NCBI RefSeq assembly: GCF_004571025.1
Contig: NZ_SPQT01000013.1
Location: 150,253-214,252 of the forward strand
Reading direction: 5' to 3'
DNA length: 64,000 nt
Source of the DNA: Bradyrhizobium niftali
GTDB lineage: Bacteria > Pseudomonadota > Alphaproteobacteria > Rhizobiales > Xanthobacteraceae
A model generated the notes under the pieces. The model did not search any database. It was given only the letters and a program-made list of their open reading frames with translations, and was not told the DNA's origin. How positions within the stretch are numbered: position 1 is the stretch's first letter; every line of letters begins with the position of its first letter. The position numbers and the translations under genes were made by a program. This document shows positions 24,987-33,707 of the stretch, piece after piece.

Positions 24987-25961
24987 TCAGGCAATCGCAC
25001 GCAAGATCATCGCACGCGCCTGCCGCCCCTCCGGCGTCGGCATCAGCGCATAATTGTGCGGCTGGCCACGGCGCAGATGCAGCTCGACCGGGACACCCAC
25101 CGCCCTCGCCCGCTCCGCCAGATCGACGCTGTCGGGGTAAAGCAGATCGCGCGTGCCCGAGAAGATCGTCATTGGCGGCAGCGAACGGAACGCGCCGTTG
25201 AGCGGACTGACGAAGGGATGGCCGACATCGAGTTGGCCGGCATAGAGGCGTCCCGCCTCGAGGATCCCCGGAATGTCCTGCATCGGATCGCGCGCCGCGA
25301 TCTCGACCTGCTCCGGACGGCTGACCGACGCATCCGCCGCGGGCGAGATCAGCACCATCAGGTTTGGCTGCCGATGTCCGCGATCGCGCAGCCACTGGCA
25401 GGCGGCGAGCGCAAGGGCCCCGCCGGCCGAATTGCCGACCACCGTGACCTTTGCGGGCCCGGCATCTTCCAGCAGCATCCGCAACAGCTCGGCCGTCCCC
25501 GGCACGACATCCTTGGCGGTGGCGCGCGGCGCAAGCGGATAGATCGGCACGACGCAAACGACGCGCGCCTCACGCGTCATCTGGCCGACGAAGCGCCAAT
25601 GCGCCGGCACGATCTCGTTGATGAAGCCGCCGCCGTGCAGGAACATGACGTAGTTGCAGCCCTCGTGTCCCGCTGACGGCGCGGTGTAATAGACCGGCCA
25701 TCCGCCCATCTTCGTCAGCGTTGCCTCGACGCCGCGGCCAAGTCCCGTCGGCTCGAACGAGGCCGGCTCCAACGCGACCTTCTGCACGTGTGCCTGCACT
25801 GCTTCGGCTGATGCCAGTTGCTTCTTGAACGGAAGAAGGCGCAGCAGCAGGTTGAAGGCGCGGCTTTGCAGGCTCGGCGCGGGATCGCGCGGCGCCCGCG
25901 CACCGAACGCGCAGCCACCTGGGCAGAACTGAAATGCCGACACAAGTCTGGCAACGCTCAT
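24987..25961 (-). CDS. Alpha/beta hydrolase (hormone-sensitive-lipase/GDXG family esterase)
   Basis: The protein has 324 residues. The HGGG oxyanion motif (MFLHGGGFINE, about 105-115), the nucleophile elbow GNSAGGALALAA (about 175-186), the Asp in SGTRDLLYPDSVDL and the His in RRGQPHNYALMP give a complete Ser-Asp-His triad of family IV esterases. It hydrolyses short acyl esters or lactones in the cytosol or at the membrane. The start at 25961 follows GGGGATGTGGCC; the frame is open to 26048. It is divergent from a TetR gene with a palindromic operator between them, so substrate-dependent control is likely. Confidence 0.9.
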   Translation of the reverse strand: MSVARLVSAFQFCPGGCAFGARAPRDPAPSLQSRAFNLLLRLLPFKKQLASAEAVQAHVQKVALEPASFEPTGLGRGVEATLTKMGGWPVYYTAPSAGHEGCNYVMFLHGGGFINEIVPAHWRFVGQMTREARVVCVVPIYPLAPRATAKDVVPGTAELLRMLLEDAGPAKVTVVGNSAGGALALAACQWLRDRGHRQPNLMVLISPAADASVSRPEQVEIAARDPMQDIPGILEAGRLYAGQLDVGHPFVSPLNGAFRSLPPMTIFSGTRDLLYPDSVDLAERARAVGVPVELHLRRGQPHNYALMPTPEGRQARAMILRAIA

Positions 25962-26030
25962 GGCCACATCCCCATCTTGCTCTTTCGATACGGCGACGAA
26001 GAGGCTTGCCGACCCGCCTCCACTTGCGGA

Positions 26031-26069
26031 TATAATGCGAGCATTCACTCGCTTTTCCTACTCGCATTA
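26031..26069. promoter_or_regulatory. Candidate TetR operator and promoter between esterase and tetR genes
   Basis: TAATGCGAG (26033-26041) and CTCGCATTA (26061-26069) are a perfect 9-base inverted repeat with a 19-base spacer. A further CTCGC (26048-26052) makes a tight GCGAG-6-CTCGC palindrome with the first arm. A TATAAT at 26031-26036, with TTGCCG 19 bases upstream, could be the -10 of the tetR gene, and the operator overlaps it. Seen directly; binding is inferred. Confidence 0.65.
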
Positions 26070-26082
26070 AGATCACAAGGCC

Positions 26083-26706
26083 GTGGCCCGCAAACCGCCC
26101 ACAAAGCCCCGAAAAAATGCCTCGCAGGAGCGATCCCGCGCCACCGTCGACGCATTGGTCGAGGCAACTGCTCGCATTCTAGTCAAGGAAGGATTCGAGA
26201 AGGCCAGCACCAACCGCATCGCCGAAATCGCCGGTGTCAGCGTCGGCTCGCTCTACCAGTATTTCCCGAGCAAGGAGGCGCTCGTCGCCGCCGTGATCGA
26301 CCGTCACAACGAGGAGATCATGGGCATCGTCCGCTCGGCGCGGATTGAGGTCGCCGACATGCCGATCGACAAAGCCGTGCGAAAACTCGTGACCGTTGCG
26401 ATCGAGGCCCACCGCATCGACCCGAAACTGCACCGCGTCCTCGCCGAGCAGATCCCGCGCACCGGCCAGCTCAAGGACGTCGAAGCCTTCAACCGCGAGG
26501 TCCACGCCTTAGTGCGCACCTATCTCGAAAGCCGCCGCAACGAGATGCGCAAGATTGATCCGGCGCTGGCCACCTTCATCTGCGTCAGCGCGATCGAAGC
26601 CGTCGCGCACAACACGGTGCTGAACCACGCCGAGATGCTCACGGAGAAGACGGTGCGGACGCTGGTGGACGAGACGACGAGGATGGTGGTGGGGTATTTG
26701 AGGTAG
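26083..26706 (+). CDS. TetR/AcrR-family transcriptional regulator
   Basis: The protein has 207 residues with a GTG start (VARKPPTKPRKN). The N-terminal helix-turn-helix has ILVKEGFEKASTNRIAEIAG and VSVGSLYQYFPSKEALVAAV, the classical TetR signature (about 25-65). The C-terminal ligand domain (about 80-205, with DRHNEEIMGIVRSA) is of the AefR-like type. It is divergent from the GDXG esterase; the shared operator suggests self-repression and repression of the esterase. Confidence 0.93.
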   Translation: MARKPPTKPRKNASQERSRATVDALVEATARILVKEGFEKASTNRIAEIAGVSVGSLYQYFPSKEALVAAVIDRHNEEIMGIVRSARIEVADMPIDKAVRKLVTVAIEAHRIDPKLHRVLAEQIPRTGQLKDVEAFNREVHALVRTYLESRRNEMRKIDPALATFICVSAIEAVAHNTVLNHAEMLTEKTVRTLVDETTRMVVGYLR

Positions 26707-27034
26707 GCGGAACGACGTGTGGGGCTTGGACGCGACCTGCTGGCCGCGAGGAAAGGTTACGCTTCGTGGCGCGGGGAGAAGACAACTCCGCTCCGGACGT
26801 TCATCCCATGAACCGGGATGATGACATCATGCCCCTGTTTTGCCGACGCGTCAAACCGATTCGGAAAAACGTTACCCACCAATGACATCGCTACTGTGCA
26901 TGGGGTTGTTTTCGGCATTTTAATCTGCCGGTCACCGACGCAGCCGCCCGCTACCGATCGTCGCGCATGCGGCGCGCGGCGGGAGCAGGCTCCGCGCCGA
27001 CGGTCGATCCACCCGACAGATGAGTTGGAAAAAA
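26707..27034. other. Intergenic region between tetR and tRNA-Pro, no gene seen
   Basis: About 330 bases with no convincing coding frame. GATGATGACATCATGCCCC near 26818 contains the palindrome ATGATGACATCAT. The sequence is otherwise ordinary and holds the 3' trailer of the tRNA on the minus strand. Confidence 0.4.
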
Positions 27035-27112
27035 TGGTCGGAGCGAGAGGATTTGAACCTCCGACCCCTAGTCTCCCAGACTAGTGCGCTAACCGGGCTG
27101 CGCCACGCTCCG
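27035..27112 (-). tRNA. tRNA-Pro (anticodon GGG)
   Basis: On the minus strand the acceptor stem CGGAGCG pairs with CGCTCCG, followed by A and an encoded CCA. The D-arm is GCGCAGCCCGGTTAGCGC. The anticodon arm is CTAGT-CTGGGAG-ACTAG with GGG at 27075-27077. The T-arm has GGTTCAAATCC. All four arms fold cleanly. The gene follows merR downstream on the same strand. Confidence 0.97.
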
Positions 27113-27239
27113 AACGTCGTTCCATTAGCTAGGATCGCCGCTTTGCGCAAGGCGAGGTCACAGCATTTTGGTATCGCGATCTGGTTGGCTCCGAGCCCAG
27201 AGCCCCGGAACTGCCCCGCAAGGCCGGCGGAATGCGGCC

Positions 27240-27821
27240 CTAGCCGTCCTTCAGCGCCAGGTCCAGCATCTCCCGGCAGGCGACGAGGTCGGCGAGCACC
27301 CGTCCCAGCCTCTCCCGGTCCAGCGCGCTGGGGCCGGCGGGCGCGGCGGGGGTGCCGCCCTTGCGGAAGGTGGTGAGGATTTCCTCGTCGTCGACCTCCG
27401 TGAAGCGGAAGTCGATGCCTTCCTCTTCGTCGCCCTGGTAGTCGTCATCGTCGGCATCGGCGACGCCCTTGATCGGCGCCTCCTCGTCGTCCGGCTCCAT
27501 GAGGCTCGCGCCGATGGCGTCCTCGATGGCCCCGAACGAGACCGCGGCCGCGCCGTCGGCGAGCCCCTGCACCGATTTGACGCCGTGCTCCTTCAGGATC
27601 CGCTGCACCCCGCGGATGGTGTAGCCCTCCCCGTAGAGCAGCCGGCGGATGCCCTTGAGCAGGTCGACGTCGTCGGGGCGGTAATAGCGGCGGCCGCCGC
27701 TGCGCTTCATCGGCTTGATCTGGGAGAACCGGGTCTCCCAGAACCGCAGCACATGCTGCGGAATGTCGAGTTCCTGCGCTACTTCGCTGATGGTTCGGAA
27801 CGCATCCGGCGCCTTGTCCAA
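27240..27821 (-). CDS. MerR-family transcriptional regulator
   Basis: The protein has 193 residues. The N-terminal MerR helix-turn-helix is FRTISEVAQELDIPQHVLRF, then WETRFSQIKPMKRSGGRRYY and RPDDVDLLKGIRRLLYGEG. The C-terminal half is acidic (about 95-160, with DADDDDYQGDEEEG), unlike metal- or drug-sensing MerR members, and lacks Cys metal ligands. This form is conserved downstream of ihfA in alphaproteobacteria. Its start is 26 bases after the ihfA stop, so the two genes are likely cotranscribed. The signal it senses is unknown. Confidence 0.92.
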   Translation of the reverse strand: MDKAPDAFRTISEVAQELDIPQHVLRFWETRFSQIKPMKRSGGRRYYRPDDVDLLKGIRRLLYGEGYTIRGVQRILKEHGVKSVQGLADGAAAVSFGAIEDAIGASLMEPDDEEAPIKGVADADDDDYQGDEEEGIDFRFTEVDDEEILTTFRKGGTPAAPAGPSALDRERLGRVLADLVACREMLDLALKDG

Positions 27822-27847
27822 ATGCCAAATCCTTATCCGAAAGGCGA

Positions 27848-28189
27848 TTACGCCTCGGGTTGAGCCTTGCTGGCGTCGCCGTTGGTGCGGTGTTGGGAGT
27901 TGATTCGCTGCTTCAGGATCGCCGACGGCTTGAACACCATGACGCGGCGCGGCGAGATCGGCACTTCGGTACCGGTCTTCGGGTTGCGGCCGATCCGCTG
28001 GCCCTTCTTGCGAACCATGAAGGAACCGAACGAGGACAGCTTCACCGTCTCGCCCTTCTCCAGGCAGTCGGTGATCTCCTTGAGCACGAGTTCCACGAAC
28101 GCAGACGATTCCGTCCGCGACAGGCCCACCTTCTGGTAGACGGCTTCGCAGAGATCAACACGCGTTACGGTTTTACTTTGATCGGTCAT
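27848..28189 (-). CDS. ihfA: Integration host factor subunit alpha
   Basis: The protein has 113 residues and is an HU/IHF-fold DNA-bending protein: VTRVDLCEAVYQKVGLSRTE, then VKLSSFGSFMVRKKGQRIGR and NPKTGTEVPISPRRVMVFKP with the Pro-tipped beta arm. The alpha subunit is chosen by GRNPKTGxExPI and by its position after fabH, as in most proteobacteria. The basic C-terminal tail is longer than in E. coli. The start at 28189 (MTDQSK) fits the family; the longer frame adds 9 unlikely residues. It pairs with IhfB, which is encoded elsewhere. Confidence 0.95.
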   Translation of the reverse strand: MTDQSKTVTRVDLCEAVYQKVGLSRTESSAFVELVLKEITDCLEKGETVKLSSFGSFMVRKKGQRIGRNPKTGTEVPISPRRVMVFKPSAILKQRINSQHRTNGDASKAQPEA

Positions 28190-28323
28190 CGCCCTGCCCC
28201 ACATCACGGCGAACAATTGTTGTCTGAAATTATGAGCTTACGATACGGCGGTCAACAGCGCTCATCAATGCATACGCATCGATAATCGGCGCTGATTCCG
28301 GCAAAATTTTATCGACTGTGGCT

Positions 28324-29304
28324 CTACCAGCGCACCAGCGCCGAGCCCCAGGTGAAGCCGCCGCCCATGGCCTCGAGCAGAATCAGGTCGCCGCGCTTGA
28401 TGCGGCCGTCCTTGCGCGCCACCGACAGCGCCAGCGGGATCGAGGCCGCCGAGGTGTTGCCGTGACGGTCCACCGTCAGCACTACCTTCTCCGGCGCGAT
28501 ATGCAGCTTGTGCGCGGAAGCGTCGATGATTCGCTTGTTGGCCTGGTGCGGCACGAACCAGTCGATGCTGTCGGCATTGAGCCCGGTCGCCTCGAAGGCA
28601 TCGACGATCACGTCGGTGATCATGCCGACCGCGTGCTTGAAAACCTCGCGGCCCTCCATGCGCAGATGGCCGACGGTCTGGGTCGAGGACGGTCCGCCGT
28701 CGACGAACAGTTTTGCCTTGTGGCGGCCGTCGGAGCGCAAATGCGTGGTGACGATGCCGCGGTCGGTCGCGGCACGGCCCGGCTGCTCCTGCGCCTCCAG
28801 CACGACCGCGCCGGCGCCGTCGCCGAACAGCACGCAGGTGCCGCGGTCGTTCCAGTCGAGGATGCGCGAGAAGGTCTCGGCGCCGATCACCAGCGCGCGC
28901 TTGAAGGCGCCGGTGCGCAGGAAATTGTCGGCGGTGGCGAGCGCGAACACGAAGCCCGAGCACACCGCCTGCAGGTCGAAGGCCGCGCCGTGGTTGATGC
29001 CGAGCCCGTGCTGCACGGCGACAGCCGTCGCGGGGAAGGTGTTGTCAGGCGTCGAGGTCGCCAGCACGATCAGCTCGATCGACTGCGCGTCCACGCCGGC
29101 ATCGGTGAGCGCGGCCTGCGCCGCCTTGATCGCCAGGTGCGAGGTGAACTCGCCCTCGGCCGCAATGTGCCGCTCGCGAATGCCGGTGCGCTGGACGATC
29201 CACTCGTCGGACGTGTCGATACGCGCCGCCAATTGGGCGTTGGTCACCACCTGCTCCGGCAGGTAGGAGCCGCAGCCGAGCACGACCGAACGAATTTGAG
29301 TCAC
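28324..29304 (-). CDS. fabH: Beta-ketoacyl-ACP synthase III
   Basis: This 326-residue enzyme condenses acetyl-CoA (or another acyl-CoA) with malonyl-ACP to start fatty-acid synthesis. The catalytic triad is visible: Cys in LQAVCSGFVFAL (about 113), His in WFVPHQANKRII (about 252) and Asn in DRHGNTSAASIP (about 282). Its start codon overlaps the plsX stop by 4 bases (ATGA), so translation is coupled. The order plsX-fabH-ihfA-merR is conserved in Rhizobiales. Confidence 0.97.
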   Translation of the reverse strand: MTQIRSVVLGCGSYLPEQVVTNAQLAARIDTSDEWIVQRTGIRERHIAAEGEFTSHLAIKAAQAALTDAGVDAQSIELIVLATSTPDNTFPATAVAVQHGLGINHGAAFDLQAVCSGFVFALATADNFLRTGAFKRALVIGAETFSRILDWNDRGTCVLFGDGAGAVVLEAQEQPGRAATDRGIVTTHLRSDGRHKAKLFVDGGPSSTQTVGHLRMEGREVFKHAVGMITDVIVDAFEATGLNADSIDWFVPHQANKRIIDASAHKLHIAPEKVVLTVDRHGNTSAASIPLALSVARKDGRIKRGDLILLEAMGGGFTWGSALVRW

Positions 29305-30362
29305 GAAACATCCTCCGGCGCGGGCTGCACGGAACTGAGTGCACCACCCTCGCGGTTGAGCATCTGATTGATCTTGTTCAGGAGATCGTAGTGAGCCATC
29401 TCATAGCCAACATCGATCGCATAGGCAAAGCCTTCGGCGCTGGTTCCGCCGTGGCTTTTAACCACCAGTCCGTTGAGCCCCAGAAACACGCCGCCATTGG
29501 ACTTGTTGGGGTCCATTTTGTCCCGCAGGGCCTGGAACGCGCTGCGCGCAAAGAGATAGCCGAGCTTGGACAGCCAGCTCCGTTGCATCTCGTTACGGAG
29601 TAATTCCGCCATCTGCCGCGCGGTTCCCTCGGCAGCCTTGAGCGCGATGTTGCCGCTGAACCCTTCGGCGACGATGACGTCGGCCAGCCCCTTGCCGATG
29701 CCGTCGCCCTCGACGAAGCCGATATAGTCGAGCTCCGGCAGGTTCCTCGCCCGCAGGATCTCGCTGGCTTCGCGGATCTCCTCGTGCCCCTTGATCTCCT
29801 CGGCCCCGATGTTGAGCAGGCCGACCGTGGGGCGCGGCTTGTTGAACAGGACGCTTGCCATCGCCGCCCCCATGACGGCCAGCGACACCAGATGGTGCGC
29901 ATCGCCGCCGATGGTGGCGCCGAGGTCGAGCACGACGGACTCGCCGCGCTTGGTCGGCCATATCCCCGTGATCGCCGGGCGGTCGATGCCCGGCAGCGTG
30001 CGCAGGTGGAAGCGCGACATCGCCATCAGCGCGCCGGTATTGCCGGCGGAGACCGCGACCTCCGCCTCGCCCTTCTTCACGGCATCGATGGCAAGCCACA
30101 TCGAGGAGGTCCTGCGGCCACGGCGCAGCGCCTGGCTCGGCTTGTCCTCCATGCTGACGGCGACGTCGGTATGAACGATCCTGGAAGCGGCCTTGAGCGC
30201 GGGGTGCTTCTCGAGCTCGGGCTCGATCCTGGCGCGGTCGCCGACCAGCAGGAATTCGGTGTCGCGATGCCTCTGAAGCGAGATGGCGGCGCCTGGAATG
30301 ATCACGGCGGGGCCGACATCGCCTCCCATGGCGTCAAGCGCGATGCGAACCTTGCTTGGCAT
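29301..30362 (-). CDS. plsX: Phosphate acyltransferase PlsX
   Basis: This 353-residue enzyme makes acyl-phosphate from acyl-ACP, the first step of phospholipid synthesis by the PlsX/PlsY route. It starts MPSKVRIALDAMGGDVGPAV, the hallmark PlsX N-terminus. Later blocks are VSAGNTGALMAMSRF (about 102-116), VVLDLGATIGG and VAEGFSGNIALKAAEG (about 233-248). The open frame runs 83 codons further upstream, but the ATG at 30362 has AGGACTTTT as RBS and fits family length. No rpmF is present between DUF177 and plsX, unlike in many bacteria. Confidence 0.97.
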   Translation of the reverse strand: MPSKVRIALDAMGGDVGPAVIIPGAAISLQRHRDTEFLLVGDRARIEPELEKHPALKAASRIVHTDVAVSMEDKPSQALRRGRRTSSMWLAIDAVKKGEAEVAVSAGNTGALMAMSRFHLRTLPGIDRPAITGIWPTKRGESVVLDLGATIGGDAHHLVSLAVMGAAMASVLFNKPRPTVGLLNIGAEEIKGHEEIREASEILRARNLPELDYIGFVEGDGIGKGLADVIVAEGFSGNIALKAAEGTARQMAELLRNEMQRSWLSKLGYLFARSAFQALRDKMDPNKSNGGVFLGLNGLVVKSHGGTSAEGFAYAIDVGYEMAHYDLLNKINQMLNREGGALSSVQPAPEDVS

Positions 30363-30659
30363 AAAAGTCCTGGAAACCTGGTCTGGTGCGGTCTTGAACG
30401 AGCGGGGGCCGCGAAATGGGTTCGCCACGGACATGGCGACGGCCAGGCGCCACGCCGCGCCCGGACCGGGGCGCGACAATAGCGTTTTGTTATCCCGAAA
30501 CAACCTCTTGCCCCCAGCCTTTTGCATTCGGGGCGACGTGGCGGCAAACGCGAAGATTCGAAAGAAATATATAGAAATCAAATAGATGAAACAGGCTTTC
30601 AAACCACTCAAGCAAACACCTCGCGCGGCCTGGCAAGCGGTCTTACGGGGAATCGGCAG

Positions 30660-31229
30660 CTACTGGCCTTTCTTCTTGTCCTGAAGCGCCTTCAGCGCTG
30701 CGAAGGGATGGTCTTCCGGGTCCAGGGCAACGACCTCCGCCTCGAACACGGCCCCAGGCTTGCGCGGATAGGGGTCGATCGCCAGGAACAGGGCATCGGT
30801 GGCGAGCCGGCCAAGGTCGATGATGCCATTGATGATGGCCTCGGGCGGGTCGATGACCTCCGGCGGCTCCTCGTCGTCCTGCCCCTCCTCGATCAGGTCG
30901 GACAGGCGGCGTGCCTCGGCCTCGGGGGCGAAGGTCAGGTCCACCTCCTCCTCGATCTCGTTCTCGATCGGATCGAGCGTGACCACGCAGGTCTGGCCGA
31001 CCCGGGCGCGGACGTGGCCCGTGACATGGAGCCGGCCACCGCTTTTCGGCACGACATCGAAGCTGGCGTTGGCGGACAGGATCTCCCGCACGCTCGCGAC
31101 CTCCGCCATGACCTTCCGTTCAGCGGCCGACGCCTCGATCTCGCGGTGCAGGCCAGTATCGGGAATCTGCGCGACGATGACGGGGACCCGCCAGGGATCG
31201 GGCTCGGATCCAGTATTCGGTCGGTTCAT
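30660..31229 (-). CDS. DUF177/YceD family protein (23S rRNA accumulation)
   Basis: The protein has 189 residues. The core VTGHVRARVGQTCVVTLDPI (about 76-95) and acidic EEVDLTFAPEAE, followed by EVIDPPEAIINGIIDLGRLA and CDP-like YPRKPGA, are typical of YceD/DUF177, needed for normal 23S rRNA levels. The usual second Cys pair is only partly kept (one Cys in GQTCVVT). It overlaps the upstream chaperone gene by 4 bases, indicating coupling, and precedes plsX by 297 bases. Confidence 0.9.
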   Translation of the reverse strand: MNRPNTGSEPDPWRVPVIVAQIPDTGLHREIEASAAERKVMAEVASVREILSANASFDVVPKSGGRLHVTGHVRARVGQTCVVTLDPIENEIEEEVDLTFAPEAEARRLSDLIEEGQDDEEPPEVIDPPEAIINGIIDLGRLATDALFLAIDPYPRKPGAVFEAEVVALDPEDHPFAALKALQDKKKGQ

Positions 31230-31777
31230 GGCGTGACATCCTCGGGTAGCGCCGGGGGAAAGTTGAAGGACGCGCGCAGCAGCGCGGCCTCGTCGGTCCG
31301 GCCGAGATCGGCATCCGTGGCCCGCGCGTAGGCCGCGAGCCGCTTCGCCTGGTCCAGGCCGGCCCCATTCAAGATATTCTTGCAGATCGCCGCCGCCAGC
31401 GCCTCAACGCCACCTTCGATCGCCTGGTCGTAGGCCTGCACCCGGCCGTAGAAGGCCTCGCCGAAGGCCCGCATCCGCTTCGGCACGGTCTGGTCGCCCA
31501 CCCCCATCTCCCGCAGATTGTCGTCCATGTCCTCGCAGAATCGGTCGAACAGCGCCTGCGACAGCTCCGTGGCGCCCTCGACCGTGCGCAGGCGGCGCAG
31601 CAGCAGCCAGAGATGGAGCAGCAACAGGTCGAAACGCCCGTTAACCGTATCCGGTACGCCCAAGTCGCGGTAAAATATGGGTTCTCGCGCCTGCGTCACG
31701 ATCATGCCATAGATGGCTTCAATGGTGCCCGGCGGGGCTAGGCGGGGTTTCCTGAAGTGATTGAACGGCCAAAGCAT
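31226..31777 (-). CDS. Ubiquinol-cytochrome c chaperone family protein (CBP3-like)
   Basis: The protein has 183 residues. The family motifs are AIYGMIVTQAREPIFYRDLG (about 24-43), TVNGRFDLLLLHLWLLLRRL (about 48-67) and ALFDRFCEDMDDNLREMGVG (about 80-99), as in mitochondrial CBP3/UQCC1, which helps assemble cytochrome b of complex III. It is cytosolic or membrane-associated. It is first in the operon with DUF177 and divergent from bamE with only about 100 bases between starts. Confidence 0.92.
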   Translation of the reverse strand: MLWPFNHFRKPRLAPPGTIEAIYGMIVTQAREPIFYRDLGVPDTVNGRFDLLLLHLWLLLRRLRTVEGATELSQALFDRFCEDMDDNLREMGVGDQTVPKRMRAFGEAFYGRVQAYDQAIEGGVEALAAAICKNILNGAGLDQAKRLAAYARATDADLGRTDEAALLRASFNFPPALPEDVTP

Positions 31778-31875
31778 TGTGGTTTCCGCAAGCGGGCGCG
31801 CGCGTGTTGCATTCAGAGCCTCCGCCCGGTACTTCAGCGCCTCGCGCGACGCAAGGGGACGGAATCAGTTCCGCT

Positions 31876-32361
31876 ATGACGATAACGAACCAGACCAGCC
31901 CGCGCGCAGACAAGCGGCGCGGCCTTTATGCACGCTGGCGCGGCCTGCGCATGGCCGCCGCTGCGGCCTTGGTCGGCGTGGCGCTCGCGGGCTGCACCGG
32001 CGAGCAGTTCCAGAAGGGCTACATCCTGCCGCCCGGTGCGCTCGAGCAGATTCCGATCGGCGCAAGCCAGGACCAGGTGCTGATCGTGATGGGCACGCCC
32101 TCCACGGTCGCGACCCTCGACGGCGAGGTCTTCTACTACATCTCGCAGCGCTCCGAGCGCAAAGTCGCGTTCATGAATCAGCAGGTGGTCGATCAGCGCG
32201 TGATCGCGATCTACTTCGACAAGAACCGGCGCGTGCGCCGGCTGGCGAATTACGGCCTCCAGGACGGCAAGATCTTCGACTTCATCAGCCGCACCACGCC
32301 GACGTCGGGCCAGGAGATGAGCTACCTCACGCCGCTGTTCAAGCTGCTCAGCTTTAACTGA
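31876..32361 (+). CDS. bamE: Outer membrane assembly factor BamE (OmlA-like lipoprotein)
   Basis: The protein has 161 residues. The signal sequence has MAAAAALVGVALAGC with a lipobox (LAGC) that puts the lipidated Cys near residue 42, somewhat late for a lipoprotein; an internal Met at residue 26 (MAAAAALV) could be the true start. The SmpA/OmlA domain has LPPGALEQIPIGASQDQVLIV, MGTPSTVATLDGEVFYYIS and NRRVRRLANYGLQDG, as in BamE of the BAM beta-barrel complex. Alphaproteobacterial BamE is longer than that of E. coli. Confidence 0.93.
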   Translation: MTITNQTSPRADKRRGLYARWRGLRMAAAAALVGVALAGCTGEQFQKGYILPPGALEQIPIGASQDQVLIVMGTPSTVATLDGEVFYYISQRSERKVAFMNQQVVDQRVIAIYFDKNRRVRRLANYGLQDGKIFDFISRTTPTSGQEMSYLTPLFKLLSFN

Positions 32362-32478
32362 GCCTTCAGCCTGCGGCGTCGTGCCGCCCTTCGCGCGGCA
32401 CTTGCGCTCGCGCGCGGCTTGCCGTTGCGCGCCGGGTTCCATACGCTCCCTGCAAAACAAGAAACAGGGAGTGGATTC

Positions 32479-33480
32479 GTGCCGAAAACGTTGTTGTCCC
32501 GCCGCCGCGTGCTCACCGGCGCTGCCGGCCTGTCGGCCGCAGCGATCCTGCCGCGATCGAGCCTGGCGGACTGGAAGCCCACCGAAAACGTCCGCCTGGT
32601 GGTGCCGGCTGCGGCCGGCGGTTCGACCGACGTCATGGGCCGGCTCCTGGCCGCCCACCTGCAAACCGCCTGGGGCCAGTCGGCCGTCGTGGAAAATCGC
32701 TCCGGCGGCGGCGGCACGATCGGCACCGCCGAGGTCGTTCGCGCCAAGCCGGATGGCCACACCATCCTGATCGGCAATCCCGGGCCGAACGCGATCGCCT
32801 ACAGCATCTTCAAGAACCTCACTTACAAGCCGGACCAGCTCCAGCCGGTCTCCAACATGATCCGGATCCCGAACATCGTCTCGGCGCATCCGAAGACCGG
32901 CATCAAGTCGGTCGCTGAGCTGATCGCCTATCTCAAGGCCAATCCGGACAAGCTCAGCTATGCCTCCTCCGGCGTCGGCCAGAGTCCTCACCTCACCGGC
33001 GCCTGGTTTCTCCAGCTCACCGGGCTGAAGATGACGCACATCCCGTTCCGCGGCGCAGGTCCCGCGCTCCAGGCCGCGCTCGCCGGCGACATCCAGATCC
33101 TGTTCGACAACCTCTATCCGAGCCTGCCGCAGGTCCAGAACGGCACGCTCACCGGCCTCTGCGTGACCACCACCGAGCGCAGCGACCTCGCGCCGAACCT
33201 GCCGACGATGCGCGAGAGCGCGCCGGAGCTGGCCAATTTCGACGTCTCGTCCTGGTTCGCAGTGTTCCTGCCGAAAGGCGTCCCCGCCGGGGTCCTCGAA
33301 GCGCTCAACCTTCAAGTGAAGGCGATGCTGGAGCGCGACGACATCAAGAAGAACATCGCCGCCATGGGCGCCCGCGCCGACTACGGCACGCCGCAGCAGT
33401 TCGCCGACTTCGTGGACGCCGAGACGAAGAAGTTCGCCGGCATCATCCAGAAGGAAGGTTTGCAGATGGATGTGCAGTAG
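32479..33480 (+). CDS. Tripartite tricarboxylate transporter substrate-binding protein (Bug/TctC family)
   Basis: The protein has 333 residues from a GTG at 32479 preceded by AGGGAGTGG. A twin-arginine-like signal (LLSRRRVLTGAAGLSAAAIL) leads to a Bug-fold periplasmic binding protein. The family blocks are VRLVVPAAAGGSTDVMGRLL (about 35-54), VVENRSGGGGTIGTAEVV, YASSGVGQSPHLTG and HIPFRGAGPALQAALAGDI. It binds small carboxylates or related compounds. No TctA/TctB membrane genes are adjacent, so it is an orphan binding protein, as is common in this group. Confidence 0.92.
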   Translation: MPKTLLSRRRVLTGAAGLSAAAILPRSSLADWKPTENVRLVVPAAAGGSTDVMGRLLAAHLQTAWGQSAVVENRSGGGGTIGTAEVVRAKPDGHTILIGNPGPNAIAYSIFKNLTYKPDQLQPVSNMIRIPNIVSAHPKTGIKSVAELIAYLKANPDKLSYASSGVGQSPHLTGAWFLQLTGLKMTHIPFRGAGPALQAALAGDIQILFDNLYPSLPQVQNGTLTGLCVTTTERSDLAPNLPTMRESAPELANFDVSSWFAVFLPKGVPAGVLEALNLQVKAMLERDDIKKNIAAMGARADYGTPQQFADFVDAETKKFAGIIQKEGLQMDVQ

Positions 33481-33676
33481 GCGGGCTCGCTTGCGGCGCC
33501 GGAGATTTGAGCCAGTTGAAGGTGATGAGGACGGCCGCCGCCAGCGCGACCGCCAGCATTGTACGAGCACCGGTTTGCCGGCCACCGGTTTGCACCTTGC
33601 CGCAAGTCGGACAGACCGTGTCGGCCATCAGCATGTCGCAGCCGCACCGGATACACTTGGTCGTCTCGAACTTCAT
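33443..33676 (-). CDS. Small zinc-ribbon membrane protein
   Basis: The protein has 77 residues starting MKFETTKCIRCGCDMLMADT. It has CIRCG and CPTCG, a pair of CxxC knuckles forming a zinc ribbon at about 8-29, then one membrane helix (MLAVALAAAVLITFNWL, about 40-56) and a Pro-rich tail. The 3' end overlaps the convergent binding-protein gene by 38 bases. The function is unknown; the zinc ribbon may be a folding or protein-contact module. Confidence 0.7.
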   Translation of the reverse strand: MKFETTKCIRCGCDMLMADTVCPTCGKVQTGGRQTGARTMLAVALAAAVLITFNWLKSPAPQASPPTAHPSANLPSG

Positions 33677-33707
33677 GGCGACGGTCCCCCGTAAAGCGCA
33701 CAACAAA

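Noticed and set aside
26818..27084. 88-codon plus frame running into tRNA-Pro
   Set aside because: Its end lies inside the tRNA gene and it has no RBS or family resemblance.
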